Below are positions 7,737-17,700 of a DNA stretch of 64,000 bases, one piece after another; the first letter of the stretch is position 1; the number at the start of each line of letters is the position of its first letter. A program made the translations under genes and the position numbers. The DNA lies in the NCBI RefSeq assembly GCF_003097315.1, contig NZ_QDDL01000001.1, positions 62,001 to 126,000 of the forward strand. Direction: 5' to 3'. This stretch comes from Pelagibaculum spongiae. Its GTDB lineage: Bacteria; Pseudomonadota; Gammaproteobacteria; Enterobacterales; Pelagibaculaceae. The notes under the pieces are model-generated. The model searched no databases. It was not told where the DNA came from and worked only from the letters and a program-made list of their open reading frames with translations.

Positions 7737-9707
7737 CTATTGAAGTGGTGCGTCATCTTCTTTGACTGGCTGGCGTTCAATTAAACCGCGTTCCGCCATA
7801 ATCATTGAAATTTCATCAATACATTCAGGATCATCGATGGTTGAAGGAATAGTGTAGCTCTCGCCATCGGCAATTTGTCGCAGCAGTTTTCTCAGGATTT
7901 TCCCCGAGCGGGTTTTCGGCAATCGGTTGACCACCATCACCTTCTTAAAACACGCAACTGGGCCAATTTTTTTGCGAACGAGCCTTACCATGGCCTCTTC
8001 CATCACCGTAGGATCCAACAAATGTCCATCTTTTAGCAATACAAAGCCCACCGGCAACTGCCCGCGTAACTCGTCATGAATGCCAATGACTGCACATTCG
8101 GCCACCGCAGGATGAGACGCCACCACCTCTTCCATTTCACCCGTCGACAATCGATGGCCAGCAATATTGATAATGTCGTCGGTTCGGCCCATTACAAACA
8201 AATAACCTTCTTCATCGATATAACCGCCATCACCAGACAAGTAGTAACCTGGGAAAGGATCCATATAACCAGCACGGAAGCGCTGATGATTACCCCAAAT
8301 GGAATACAAACACCCTGGCGGTAGCGGTTCTTGAATGACGATTGAGCCTTGCTCACCCGCTGGCTGTTGATTGCCATCGGCATCAAAAATTTTCACATTA
8401 AATCCGGCTGATGGCTTACTAGATGAACCGGGCTTAGTCGTCATCGGTTCAATACCCATCGGGTTCGCCGCGATCGCCCAACCGGTTTCAGTCTGCCACC
8501 AATGATCAATCACTGGTAAGCCCAAGCTATGATTGAGCCAATCCCAAGTCGCAGGATCGAGCCGCTCACCGGCAGCAAATAAATACTGCAATTTACTTAA
8601 ATCATATTTTTGTGCCATTTCGCATTCTGGATCTTCCTTACGAATCGCACGAAATGCAGTGGGCGCAGCAAATAAAGCCTTTACCCCATACTCACTACAC
8701 ACTCGCCAAAACGCACCTGCATCAGGCGTTTTTACTGGCTTTCCTTCATAAAGAATCGTGCTTAAACCTGCAATAAGCGGCGCATAAACAATATAAGAAT
8801 GGCCGACTACCCAACCAACATCTGAAGCAGCCCAAAAAACATCGCCTGGTTGCTGGTCATAAATCGCATCCATCGAATATTTCATCGCCACGGCATGGCC
8901 GCCGTTATCTCGAACAACACCTTTTGGTGTGCCTGTGGTGCCAGAAGTGTAAAGAATATATAAAGGGTCGGTTGCTTTTACCGGCGTACAAGGTGCTGGC
9001 GTCGTCCGCAGCAAAGCCTCTTTCCAGTCAACATCACGCCCCTCTTTCATATCCGCCGCATTGAAATGGGAACGCTGGAAAACAATGCAATAATCTGGTT
9101 GGTGATTCGCTTGGAATAACGCTTCATCGAGCAATGGCTTGTAGGGAAGAATATTATGTAATTCGATGCCGCAGGACGCAGTTAAAATCACTTTTGGTTT
9201 AGCATCATCAATTCGCACCGCTAACTCACGGGGTGCAAAACCACCAAACACTACCGAATGCACTGCACCTAACCGAGCACAAGCCAACATAGCAATCACT
9301 GATTGCGGTGACATCGGCATATAAATGACTACGGTATCGCCCTTCACCACGCCATGGTCCGCTAACACACCAGCAAAAGTTGCTACATCATTTTGCAGTT
9401 CTTTATAAGTAATCGAGCGCTTGGTCATGGTGACAGGAGAGTCGTAATAGATCGCAACCTGATCACCTCGCCCTTGCTCCACATGGTGATCAACCGCCAT
9501 GTAGCAGGTGTTCATTTCACCGTCAGGAAACCAGCGCCAGCTGCCTTGTTCATCTTTTTCTAAGGTAGTCTTCGGAGCGGTGTACCAAGGAAGGTTTTTA
9601 GCTTGTTCCGACCAAAATTCTGCGGGATTATCCAGCGATTGCTGATGAACTGTTTGATAATCGAGACCTTGTCCAGATTTACTATTGGATACTTTCTGGT
9701 CAGCCAT
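7737..9707 (-). CDS. prpE: propionyl-CoA synthetase-type acyl-CoA ligase
   Basis: This AMP-forming acyl-CoA ligase activates a short-chain acid via an acyl-adenylate. Motifs seen are the P-loop-like YTSGTTGTPKGVVRDNGGH, the aryl/acyl pocket DVGWVVGHSYIVYAPLIAG, YLSGDGG and the C-terminal RTDDIINIAGHRLSTGE with KTRSGKILRK, whose Lys is usually acetylated. The DNGGHAVAMKYSMDAIY region and the KALFAAPTAFRAIRKED segment fit PrpE/ACSS3 better than acetyl-CoA synthetase, so propionate is the likely substrate. I chose the ATG at 9707 because AGGGGAAGG lies just upstream; a longer start at 9764 lacks this. The product is then about 656 residues. Confidence 0.85.
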   Translation of the reverse strand: MADQKVSNSKSGQGLDYQTVHQQSLDNPAEFWSEQAKNLPWYTAPKTTLEKDEQGSWRWFPDGEMNTCYMAVDHHVEQGRGDQVAIYYDSPVTMTKRSITYKELQNDVATFAGVLADHGVVKGDTVVIYMPMSPQSVIAMLACARLGAVHSVVFGGFAPRELAVRIDDAKPKVILTASCGIELHNILPYKPLLDEALFQANHQPDYCIVFQRSHFNAADMKEGRDVDWKEALLRTTPAPCTPVKATDPLYILYTSGTTGTPKGVVRDNGGHAVAMKYSMDAIYDQQPGDVFWAASDVGWVVGHSYIVYAPLIAGLSTILYEGKPVKTPDAGAFWRVCSEYGVKALFAAPTAFRAIRKEDPECEMAQKYDLSKLQYLFAAGERLDPATWDWLNHSLGLPVIDHWWQTETGWAIAANPMGIEPMTTKPGSSSKPSAGFNVKIFDADGNQQPAGEQGSIVIQEPLPPGCLYSIWGNHQRFRAGYMDPFPGYYLSGDGGYIDEEGYLFVMGRTDDIINIAGHRLSTGEMEEVVASHPAVAECAVIGIHDELRGQLPVGFVLLKDGHLLDPTVMEEAMVRLVRKKIGPVACFKKVMVVNRLPKTRSGKILRKLLRQIADGESYTIPSTIDDPECIDEISMIMAERGLIERQPVKEDDAPLQ

Positions 9708-9926
9708 AACCTTCCCCTGTGTTTTCTTGGATGCAGTGAGACGTCTATCGGTCAAAGACTGCAAGTTCAGGCGAAAAAGGTCTATTCGACTTTAGGATAA
9801 GCAAACATTCTCATGTGGCGGTTTAATTAGCGCATTCACTCATCAACAATCCACCACGAAAAAACCGTCGTAAATCATCAGAAATATTAAAACAACGGAG
9901 TATTCTAGATAGAATAAAAGTTGTTT

Positions 9927-10319
9927 TTATCTTTCTGACCACAACCAAACAGCCAAAGCAGCGCTCAAACCCTCCCAAACCGCAAAACTCATTTGCGCCA
10001 GCGCCGGAAAACCAAACTGAAACACCGCAACGGCCCTTCCAATAAACAAACCACCACAGACTAAAACCAACAGCAACAGGCCTTGTACTTGCCATGAAGC
10101 TTTGAATGCCGACAGCGATAACGCAATACCAATCAATAAATATAGCCCGCCGTAATTGGCAAGAAATTCACTAGTGCCAATACCTTTTTGTAGTATTAAT
10201 CCTGCGATTTCTGCTAAATACAAAGGTTGAACAAAAGCCATCATCGCCGTAGCAACAAACGCAAAGCCATTAACGAACAGCAGCCAGAATATTAGCTGAC
10301 GATGTTTATGTTTATTCAT
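9927..10319 (-). CDS. four-helix small membrane protein (DUF4345-like)
   Basis: This 130-residue protein has about four hydrophobic segments (residues ~9-30, 50-70, 78-98 and 105-127) and few charges. It resembles the DUF4345 family of small inner-membrane proteins, judged from the topology and the YGGLYLLIGIAL segment. Its start overlaps the 3' end of the lipocalin gene by 8 bases, which implies translational coupling and co-transcription with blc. Function is unknown; a link to membrane or envelope maintenance would be inference from the neighbour alone. Confidence 0.65.
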   Translation of the reverse strand: MNKHKHRQLIFWLLFVNGFAFVATAMMAFVQPLYLAEIAGLILQKGIGTSEFLANYGGLYLLIGIALSLSAFKASWQVQGLLLLVLVCGGLFIGRAVAVFQFGFPALAQMSFAVWEGLSAALAVWLWSER

Positions 10320-10842
10320 GAGATACCTGCCGAGGAAAAATTAACGCTTTATCATCAAAACCTAATTGTTGAATACTACGAATAAATTTCGACTTCAAAT
10401 TATCGGAAACTTCAGGCTGGCGTGCCAACAACCAGAGGTAATTTCGGTTCGGTCCACTGACAAATGCATACTGATAGTCCGAGCCCAATTCAAACACCAC
10501 ATACGCACCGTAAAATGGGCCGAAGAACGACACTTTAAGATGCCCTTGGTTGTCGGACTTTACAAAGTAAGCCTTACCTTCAGCTTGACTCCATTCACCC
10601 GACGCAGATGAATAGCCTCGATTAACCACCCGAACGCCACCGTCATCACGCATTGAATAATTAGCCGAGACTTGCTCAAGGCCACGCTCAAACGAATGAT
10701 CGAGCCGAGCGATTTCATACCAAGTGCCAAGATAACTTTCGATTTGAAAAGGCTGCACTGGAGCAATACCCTTTGGCAAGGCGGTGCAACCGAAAAGAAA
10801 CAATAAAATTAACAGCAAGAATAATCGGGAGTTGGCTTTCAT
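10312..10842 (-). CDS. blc: outer-membrane lipocalin lipoprotein Blc
   Basis: This 176-residue bacterial lipocalin is predicted to bind lysophospholipids or fatty acids at the envelope. It has a type II signal peptide with lipobox LFGC (Cys 19). The lipocalin signature GTWYEIARLDHSFERG is followed by VSANYSMRDDGGVRVVNRG and the conserved YVVFELGSDYQYAFVSGPNRNYLWLLAR segment. Length is normal. The gene is first in a two-gene unit with the membrane protein that overlaps its end. Confidence 0.92.
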   Translation of the reverse strand: MKANSRLFLLLILLFLFGCTALPKGIAPVQPFQIESYLGTWYEIARLDHSFERGLEQVSANYSMRDDGGVRVVNRGYSSASGEWSQAEGKAYFVKSDNQGHLKVSFFGPFYGAYVVFELGSDYQYAFVSGPNRNYLWLLARQPEVSDNLKSKFIRSIQQLGFDDKALIFPRQVSHE

Positions 10843-11041
10843 GGGTAGGCGTCCTTACTGTTTCATTCATATAACAGTAATAGCAACAAAATTACCTAGA
10901 AGATCTTGATGCTAAAAATATTGTAATTGAGCAATGATAAGCCAAGTAGAACAAAACTGGGGCGCTAGACATTGCTTTGTCATCTATTTCTATTAATATC
11001 CTGCCAAAAACATTCTCATAATAACCTAGAGCACTATCAGC

Positions 11042-12250
11042 ATGACCAATCACTCGGCCAGCCAACCCGATCAAAGGCATTCGGTTTTTTCAGTTTTCAT
11101 TACCTTCTTAAAATTAGGGTTAAGCGCTTTTGGCGGGCCAGTGGCACACATTGGTTATTTCCATAAAGAATTTGTGAAAAAACAACAATGGCTCAGCGAC
11201 AGTCAATTTTCACAACTATTAGCGATTTGCCAGTTTCTGCCCGGCCCGGCTAGCAGTCAGCTGGGCTTTAGCATCGGCCTGCTACGCGCAGGTTGGTTAG
11301 GCGCATTGGCGGCATTTATCGCTTTCACTCTACCTTCGGTATTACTGTTAATCGGCTTTGCACTTTTACTGCCCGCAGTTACTGGCGATTTTGCCAACGC
11401 TGCCATTCACGGTCTAAAACTAGTGGCATGTGTAGTGGTCATTGATGCATTACTTGGCATGAGCCAAAAACTTTGCCCAGACACACCTCGCAAATTAATG
11501 GCTATTTTCAGTGCCGCTATTTTAATTGTCTCGGGTAACGTCTGGCTACAAATTGGGCTGGTTTTGGCTGGTGCGGTATTAGGCGCTCGCTATTGCCAAC
11601 AGGCATTAACCACTGGCTCAGAAAAAATTCAGATAAATTACAGCAAAAAGCTGGCGAGCATTTTTATTATCATTTTCGCTGGAATATTTATTGCACTGCC
11701 GTTATTTGCCGACAACAACAGCCTGCTTGCCATAGCCGATGCATTTTATCGCGCAGGTGCACTGGTATTTGGTGGCGGCCATGTTGTATTGCCGCTGCTG
11801 GAAGAATCCGTCGTTGGAAACCAATGGCTGGATCAATCACAATTCCTCGCAGGCTACGGCGCATCTCAGGCAATTCCCGGGCCGATGTTTGCCTTTTCAG
11901 CTTATCTCGGTGCATTAATTCCAGGAGAACACTCTAACCTTTTCGCCGCATTCATCGCAGTTATTTTTATGTTTCTACCGGGTTTTTTGCTGGTCAGTGC
12001 AATACTGCCCTTCTGGAAAAGTTTCACCACACTTAAGTATGCCGCCAGTGCAGTCGCTGGCGTGAACGCAGTGGTAGTTGGGCTACTTGCCGCAGCCCTT
12101 TATGACCCGATTTTCATTTCTGGCGTTCAATCACCCATCGACATGGCAACAGTACTGATTGGGCTGGTGATTTTAAGCGTATTAAAACGTTCAGCATTAT
12201 GGGTGGTGGTCAGCTGTGTATTGCTGAGTATCGGAAGCAGTATTTTGTAA
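11042..12250 (+). CDS. chrA: chromate transporter ChrA (CHR family, long-chain)
   Basis: This 402-residue membrane protein has two homologous CHR halves, the long-chain form. The first contains LGLSAFGGPVAHIGYFHKEFV and CQFLPGPASSQLGFSIG. The second contains GALVFGGGHVVLPLLEE and GASQAIPGPMFAFSAYLG. The FGGP/FGGGH and PGP motifs are the family hallmarks. ChrA exports chromate in proton symport in characterised members; chromate or sulfate specificity is inferred. The ATG at 11042 was taken because it gives a short cytoplasmic N-terminus. It is divergent from blc with a 199-base shared promoter region. Confidence 0.92.
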   Translation: MTNHSASQPDQRHSVFSVFITFLKLGLSAFGGPVAHIGYFHKEFVKKQQWLSDSQFSQLLAICQFLPGPASSQLGFSIGLLRAGWLGALAAFIAFTLPSVLLLIGFALLLPAVTGDFANAAIHGLKLVACVVVIDALLGMSQKLCPDTPRKLMAIFSAAILIVSGNVWLQIGLVLAGAVLGARYCQQALTTGSEKIQINYSKKLASIFIIIFAGIFIALPLFADNNSLLAIADAFYRAGALVFGGGHVVLPLLEESVVGNQWLDQSQFLAGYGASQAIPGPMFAFSAYLGALIPGEHSNLFAAFIAVIFMFLPGFLLVSAILPFWKSFTTLKYAASAVAGVNAVVVGLLAAALYDPIFISGVQSPIDMATVLIGLVILSVLKRSALWVVVSCVLLSIGSSIL

Positions 12251-12266
12251 GCTAGCTCAATTTTCT

Positions 12267-12295
12267 GCGCTGTAGGTTTGGCAAGCCTACGGCGC
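12267..12295 (+). terminator. hairpin downstream of chrA
   Basis: GCGCTGTAGG and CCTACGGCGC form a stem around TTTGGCAAG 17 bases after the chrA stop. There is no long T run, so termination is likely but not certain. Confidence 0.5.
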
Positions 12296-12450
12296 AACCA
12301 GACAAACAAAACAACTCAGAAAATAAAGCATTTCTTATCCACATACTTATTTTCATCAGCAGTACCTATTTCTTCTTACCTTACCCATAGACTTCTCTAA
12401 ACGATCGTTCAATATCATCAAGCAACCCTCGAAAAAAAAATCGAAGACTT
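12296..12450. other. AT-rich non-coding stretch before the first E element
   Basis: No gene, RNA or repeat was recognised here. It marks the junction between the chrA region and the repeat-rich island. Confidence 0.3.
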
Positions 12451-12565
12451 GCCATCCACAATCACACTTGGCTAACAACAAGATATTTTTATAAAAATAA
12501 AACCAATACAACACTCAACTAGTTTACTATTCTTAACTTTGCATATTCATTTCTTTGGCTGACAC
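12451..12565 (-). repeat. E element copy 1 (degenerate)
   Basis: This diverged copy of the ~130-bp island element has left arm GCCATCCA, core AGATATTTTTATAAA, then CAACTAGTTTAC and right arm TTGGCTGACAC. On the minus strand its outer ends are GAAGAC and GTCTTC, complementary to each other but different from the other copies. Confidence 0.7.
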
Positions 12566-12596
12566 CGTCTTCTTTTTAAGCCATGAAAGCCACCTC

Positions 12597-12856
12597 TTTT
12601 TTGAATATTTAATCACAGCCAATAAAAGTCGGTAACTTTTTCTTTTTCAAGAGCAGCGCCAGATTAATCCAGAACTAGTACAAATAAATTTATGGGTAGC
12701 GCTAGCTGCCATTTACTTTAGCGCCATTTACTTTAGCGCCATTTACTTTAGCGCCATTTACTTTAGCATCATTTACTTTATTTTCTCCTACTTACTCTCA
12801 CTGCAAGTCAAAAACAGCAGCTTTAGAATGACGAAAAACCCCATCGTAGCAGCAGC
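12597..12856. repeat. B repeat, copy 1
   Basis: A non-coding segment beginning at TTTTTTGAATATTTAATCAC is repeated at 14098-14304. The two copies flank the ADP-ribosyltransferase gene as direct repeats. Shared blocks include CACAGCCAATAAAAG, GTACAAATAAATTTATGGG and GGCTTTAGAATGA-like sequence. Confidence 0.75.
12706..12780. repeat. 15-bp tandem repeat, five units
   Basis: Five consecutive 15-bp units of the form GCGCCATTTACTTTA lie inside B repeat copy 1. The corresponding place in copy 2 has only one unit, so the array expanded after duplication. Confidence 0.9.
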
Positions 12857-12862
12857 TAACGG

Positions 12863-13006
12863 AACACTTACCTCCCCCACACACAATCTTACTTAACCAA
12901 GAACAAGATACTTTTATAAAAAACAAACCAATACAACATTCAACTAGTTTACTCACTCGATCATAAATTATTTTTCACCTTGCACAGTCATTCTCTTGGC
13001 TGGCAC
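12863..13006 (-). repeat. E element copy 2 (degenerate)
   Basis: This copy has AACACTT at the left, the core AAGATACTTTTATAAA, CAACTAGTTTACTC, ATAAATTATTTTTCACC and right arm TTGGCTGGCAC. The left arm is altered to CTCCCCC. Orientation is the same as all other copies. Confidence 0.7.
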
Positions 13007-13396
13007 TAGTTTTTTTCTACATCAGCTTTTTCTTGTCAACTAATGGTAACTTCGGACAGTAGACATGATCTAATCAATATGTGCATGATTGTTTATATTG
13101 AAGTTATCTAATTTTCTACTAACCCCTCTTTCTGCAATATATTTTTTGAATTAAATTCACGCTAACCTACTGTTTTTGTGTCGCGTGGCTTATTGGTTCG
13201 TGATGCTTTGTTGAATAAAGTGTGCTGAGCTGCACAGAAACAATACCAAATGATAAATAAATAAATAAGAGCTATTGATTTGAAGTAGCATTCGCCCTGT
13301 TTTGACGAGGCGTGCTCGTATTTTCAAATGGCCTGAATCTGCTGCCTTTATTTTTTATTTTTCCTTATACGATATTCAGGTCGCAAGAGCGGTTAA
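13007..13396. other. upstream region of the ADP-ribosyltransferase gene
   Basis: This AT-rich leader contains an IS-end-like CTTTGTTGAATAAA at about 13210 and TAAA repeats. It probably holds the promoter of the 13397 gene. No clear operator was identified. Confidence 0.35.
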
Positions 13397-13942
13397 ATGT
13401 TTGAATTTATTTCAAGAAAAAAGCGTATTATAGCTAGAGTTATCCAGCGCAAGCACCTCCCCGAGTATACCTATCGCTGGGATAAACGGCTGCCGGAAGT
13501 AATTAGCTCAGAAGGTTTTTTCCCTTGGAATATTGAGGGAAATGTGACATTGGTAGAGCATGTCAAGAATTCATATGGTTTTAATCATCCGCGTGCACGA
13601 CAGATCACTCAACATGATAGCCAGTGGGTGTCCACAGGCACCTACGGTATGTTAAAGAAGATTGACCCGACGTTTGCACAGCAGATATTTAATAGCTATT
13701 TATATCGAGTTAATACACAGCAGGCGCTAGTCACTGGACCATTTCAGGATGTAAATAGCCATTTTGACAAGTCAGGATTGCATCGACCTTATGCAACGCA
13801 GCGAGAGTGGGCCAAACTGGGCGGAATTTTAGCGAGTGCGATTATTGAATATATGCCCGGTCGCGTGTTTTATGATCAGTATAATATCGTTAAAGGTGCA
13901 CCAGATGAAAATGAGCTTACAGGCTGGCAATCAATGCACTAG
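13397..13942 (+). CDS. putative pertussis-toxin-S1-like mono-ADP-ribosyltransferase
   Basis: This 181-residue protein matches the pertussis toxin S1 / cholera-toxin-type ADP-ribosyltransferase fold. YRWDKRLPEVISSEGF parallels the S1 NAD-binding start (YRYDSRPPEDVFQNGF), giving Arg27. His55 in VEHV parallels S1 His35. WVSTGTY (Ser79-Thr80) parallels the FVSTS motif. After YLYRVNT, the helix GGILASAIIEY puts Glu151 at the S1 catalytic Glu129. All core residues are therefore present. The N-terminus is basic (RKKRIIARVIQRK) with no signal peptide, and a stop codon immediately precedes the ATG, so it may act inside the cell, be delivered by another route, or be a toxin-antitoxin type enzyme. It lies between direct B repeats in the island, on the plus strand. 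Confidence 0.75.
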   Translation: MFEFISRKKRIIARVIQRKHLPEYTYRWDKRLPEVISSEGFFPWNIEGNVTLVEHVKNSYGFNHPRARQITQHDSQWVSTGTYGMLKKIDPTFAQQIFNSYLYRVNTQQALVTGPFQDVNSHFDKSGLHRPYATQREWAKLGGILASAIIEYMPGRVFYDQYNIVKGAPDENELTGWQSMH

Positions 13943-14097
13943 CAACTTGAATCGTTTATAAGCTTGCTTCGGTGAATCTTTTGGCTGTCGATAACTGCTT
14001 ATCCAGTTGTGAATGCATCAAAAACCATTCGAAACGGGTTAAAAACGCTTTGGCTCTTGCTAGATAGCAGGGTGTCGATGTTTTTCAAGGGCTATCT
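13943..14097. other. non-coding or remnant sequence after the ADP-ribosyltransferase gene
   Basis: On the minus strand a ~45-codon open stretch ends here (…RFEWFLMHSQLDKQL…), which looks like the C-terminal remnant of an unidentified gene. No start or upstream domain is visible. Confidence 0.3.
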
Positions 14098-14304
14098 ATT
14101 TTTTGAGTACCTAATCACAGCCAATAAAAGCCGGTAACTTTTTCTTTTTTCAAGAGCAGCGCTAGATTAACCCAGAACTAGTACAAATAAATTTATGGGT
14201 AGCGCTAGCTACTATTTACTTTATTTTCTTCTACTCACTCTGGCCGCAAGTCAAAAGCAGCGGCTTTAGAATGATTCGAAGCTGTATTGCATCAGCAGCT
14301 TGAA
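14098..14304. repeat. B repeat, copy 2
   Basis: This is a direct repeat of 12597-12856, lacking the expanded 15-bp tandem array. Together the copies bracket about 1.2 kb with E copy 2 and the ADP-ribosyltransferase gene. Confidence 0.75.
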
Positions 14305-14444
14305 CTGTTCTGATTTGTTTTCCTAGTGTCAAAACAAAAAACTGCAGCATTGATCATAAATAAACAAACAAACAAAAAGAATAATTATCTTGAAAAACAC
14401 TAATGATACATTTACATTTATTGTGCGAATTATTACATAGAAAA

Positions 14445-14473
14445 AATTACACTAAACTTAATGACGATATAAT
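14445..14473 (+). promoter_or_regulatory. promoter of the riboswitch-controlled protease gene
   Basis: A consensus -10 box TATAAT lies at 14468-14473, with a weak -35-like TTACAC starting at 14447 (15-base spacing). The riboswitch begins about 8 bases further on. Confidence 0.55.
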
Positions 14474-14479
14474 ATGTAG

Positions 14480-14572
14480 GTAAATAAAGGCAAACCTTTC
14501 GAAAGATAGGGACGCAAAGCTACCGGTCTAAGGTAATGTATCACTACGACAGCGGAGCTACTGGGGCCTGAT
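14480..14572 (+). promoter_or_regulatory. cyclic-di-GMP-I (GEMM-I) riboswitch
   Basis: The segment carries the GEMM-I signatures in order. First is GGCAAACC with the P2 hairpin CCTTTCGAAAGATAGG and its GNRA-type loop. Next come GGGACGCAAAGC, the CCGGTCTAAGG receptor, and the second arm AGCGGAGCTACTGGGGCCT. Layout and spacing match the Vibrio cholerae Vc2 aptamer as remembered. It lies between a TATAAT promoter and the secreted protease-ankyrin gene, about 175 bases before its start. Secretion of that protein is thus likely set by cyclic di-GMP; on or off direction cannot be told. Confidence 0.9.
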
Positions 14573-14747
14573 GGAATATTTATTTTTCATAGGTACATCT
14601 ACCAGCAATTAATATGCTAGGTAATTAATGCATGTTTGATAAGATGAACTTATACAAGTTATTAATAAGAACACCTTCTCTTACCGAACTATTATTTAGC
14701 ATTACAAAACCACCTACCTATTTATTTAATATATAAAGAGGTAAAAA

Positions 14748-17700
14748 ATGCCATCAAGAAAAAAGACCGCTCTTGCTCTATTTCTTTCCTGTTACTCATT
14801 AACCAGTTACGCCGCAGTTGATGTTAGTATCACAACATCAGCGAATTCGGAATCAAGTCCGGTTCAACAATTCAATGTATCGATCAATTCTGATGTTCCA
14901 TTGAAGTACGTTGAAGCACTCGAAGATTCGGTTGAATTTTGCAATCAATATTTCTTTTTATTCTCACCTGAAACAGTTAACGACAAGCACTTCTCATTTC
15001 AAAAAATATACAACTATAAAAACCACAAATGGGCCAATGGCAGCAACCTTTGTGTACGCATTGAAGACGAGAATGGCAAACAATACGCTTTCGCTAGCCA
15101 AGATTCGATTTCATTGGCGAAGCCTGATTTTAGCCTGAATCAGGTAATAACAGAAAGCGTCGTGAGCGATCTCAACACCAGTGGTAGTCAGTCACTGACC
15201 AGCTTTAAAGTAGAGTATATTTATCAGCCGAATAATGCCAACGCTCCAATATTATTCGACTTATCGGGTCAGCTTAATAGCGATGTTGAATTAACTCTAA
15301 CGCCCGCCAACGGATCAAGCGCCAGCGCTGACTCTTTTAAGGTAACTAGCCGCAATGGTCATTGGCAGTTGAACGATATTCCCATTAGCGTGTCTGCTGA
15401 CAGTCGATTTACCGATCATCGATTTACTATCAGCGGAACACATCCGCTTGCGCCAGATGCCGTATTGTTCAGCCAACCTTTAACACTGATAGGTCGTAAC
15501 TTAAATATCGATGTGTATCAAAAACCCCAAGACCCCATCAATGAAGCCGTTAGCGCCTCAGCAACATCGCGCTGGAGTATTAGAACACCAGTCGACATTG
15601 TAAAGCAGCGCATATTACTGTTATCAGAAGCTAATCAATGTCAAAGCAATAATCCAACGGCTGAATTGAGCATTGTCATTGAGCGCGACAATTATGACTT
15701 TTTAACCAATCCAGCGACGCATGGAAAATACGCCTGCCTGCAATTAGAAGATAAAGATGGTCATTTATTCACAACGGATATTGGTTGGGTAAGAAAGCAA
15801 GCTGCAGCTGAAATCATCATTAGTGATGACATTGCTGTTACTGAGCAATATTTTGATCAATTCAGTGGTTATTCCATCGGCACTGAAACGCTAGCATTAA
15901 ATTATATCAGCGATGAAGGTTATTTGACTCGAGAAAGAATCTTAGAAAAATGCCAAACAATCGATAGCGGTATTCCATTAAATACCGACGGTTTTGATTT
16001 TGTTTTATCAGAACCATCATTGCACGATCATTACGTGTGCTTGACCGCTAATAATGGCAAAGGCGGAGTCACCGCTTGGCTCAGTGATCATAAGATAAAT
16101 CTTCGTGACGGCATTGAAGTCGTACACAATACACAAGCACGCTACCCATCAACACCTTACCCGACCAACCTTTCAATTCCTGAAAAACTGCAAAACTCGA
16201 CATTAAATAATATCGGCTGTCGGGGTGTTTTACTGTCAACAGATCTAGCATTAACCGCAGGCCACTGCCAGGCACCATTTTTTCATCCAACCAATGGTAC
16301 TTGGGGGCAATCAGTTCGCCGTACTTCGTACATACTCGCGCAAGATGAACAAGCCAATAGTATTTACGAAACAACAAGAGCTGATTTAATTACTAACTAC
16401 CTTGATAATATCGAAGAAGATGCTGATGCAAAAGCAGCTCAACGCGAGCAATTAAGAGCAGACCTCAAGCAAACAATTGATTTATACTCTAAATATGTAG
16501 TCAGCGATTTTAGAACCTACATCAGCCCTTATTTCGGTCCTAGAGATACAGCAGAGCGAACCTTTTCTGATTTCGCATTACGCGACATGGCAACTCCGTA
16601 TAACGGAGATACCACGACCCTAAACTACGCTCAGCCACTCGTGTACACCTACCCCAGCGATATCCATTTAACACCTGGAGAATTTCGAGGCCACGGCTCA
16701 CATGAAAACTCCCCAATGTCTGGCTGGCGAGGCGGAGCCATTCATACTCACTTACCTCCTGGTGGCAATGCCGTTCAGTACGTTGTTGTCGATACCGTCG
16801 GTGGCGAATCGGGTTCAGCCTTATGGGCTTACGATGCTAACCTCGATACTTACGGTGTTATTGGTGCCGTTCGCGGCGGCGGTTCATGGTCATCCGTTTG
16901 GAATCACGGCCGCGTCACCCGTCAAGCTTTAGCGCACTCGCGTGCAAAAGGCTTACAACGTCGTCTCGATAACGCCAGCAATAACGGCGATATGTTTAAT
17001 TATCGCGATCTGCGTCGGGCATTAGCGAAAGCAGATAATCAACATTTAACCAACATCATTGATTCAGGCGTTAATATTAATTTAAACGCTGATGGAGAAA
17101 AAGATGGCTGGTTATTGGCTCGAGCCATTGATTTTGCAGTTGCTGCTCACAACAAACTATTAAGACGCAATAATCACGACAATCAGCAACGCTATGAAGC
17201 ACACGTAAATGCCATCAAAACATTAATGCTTGGTGGTGCTGATCCGCGCCTAACGGTTAGCAAACCAACCAAAAATATGAACATAAAAGCAGGCGATAGC
17301 GTGCTCCATTATGCAGTTAGAACCAATAACGTTAAAATAATAGAAGCGCTTTGGTTAAATACTACTGATTTTGATTTTGAATCGATCAGCCGCACAATGA
17401 TTAATAGTGCTGGAGACACACCATTGCATGTTGCGATCAACCAAGGCGTTGATTTATCAATCTTTAAGTTATTGTTTACCGATGCAAGTAGCGATATCTT
17501 TATTGACGATGCCCAAGGTGACAATAGCCTCGATAAACTGCTCAACCAAGACTCTATCAGCGATCAACACGTTGAATACATTGACTGGATTGGTAAAGCC
17601 TATTCTTATGAGCCAATTAGCATCAGCCATAACGGCTACATCACCCACCAAGACTGGGTGCCGCTTTTATGTCATCGCATTGAATATAAAGGCATAAACT

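Noticed and set aside
9823-10095. 90-codon ORF overlapping the DUF4345-like gene
   Set aside because: Its composition (Trp/Gly/Phe-rich) is a shadow of the hydrophobic gene in the other frame.
13210-13225. IS5/IS903-type insertion sequence end (CTTTGTTGAATAAA)
   Set aside because: There is no transposase frame, no opposite end and no target duplication nearby.
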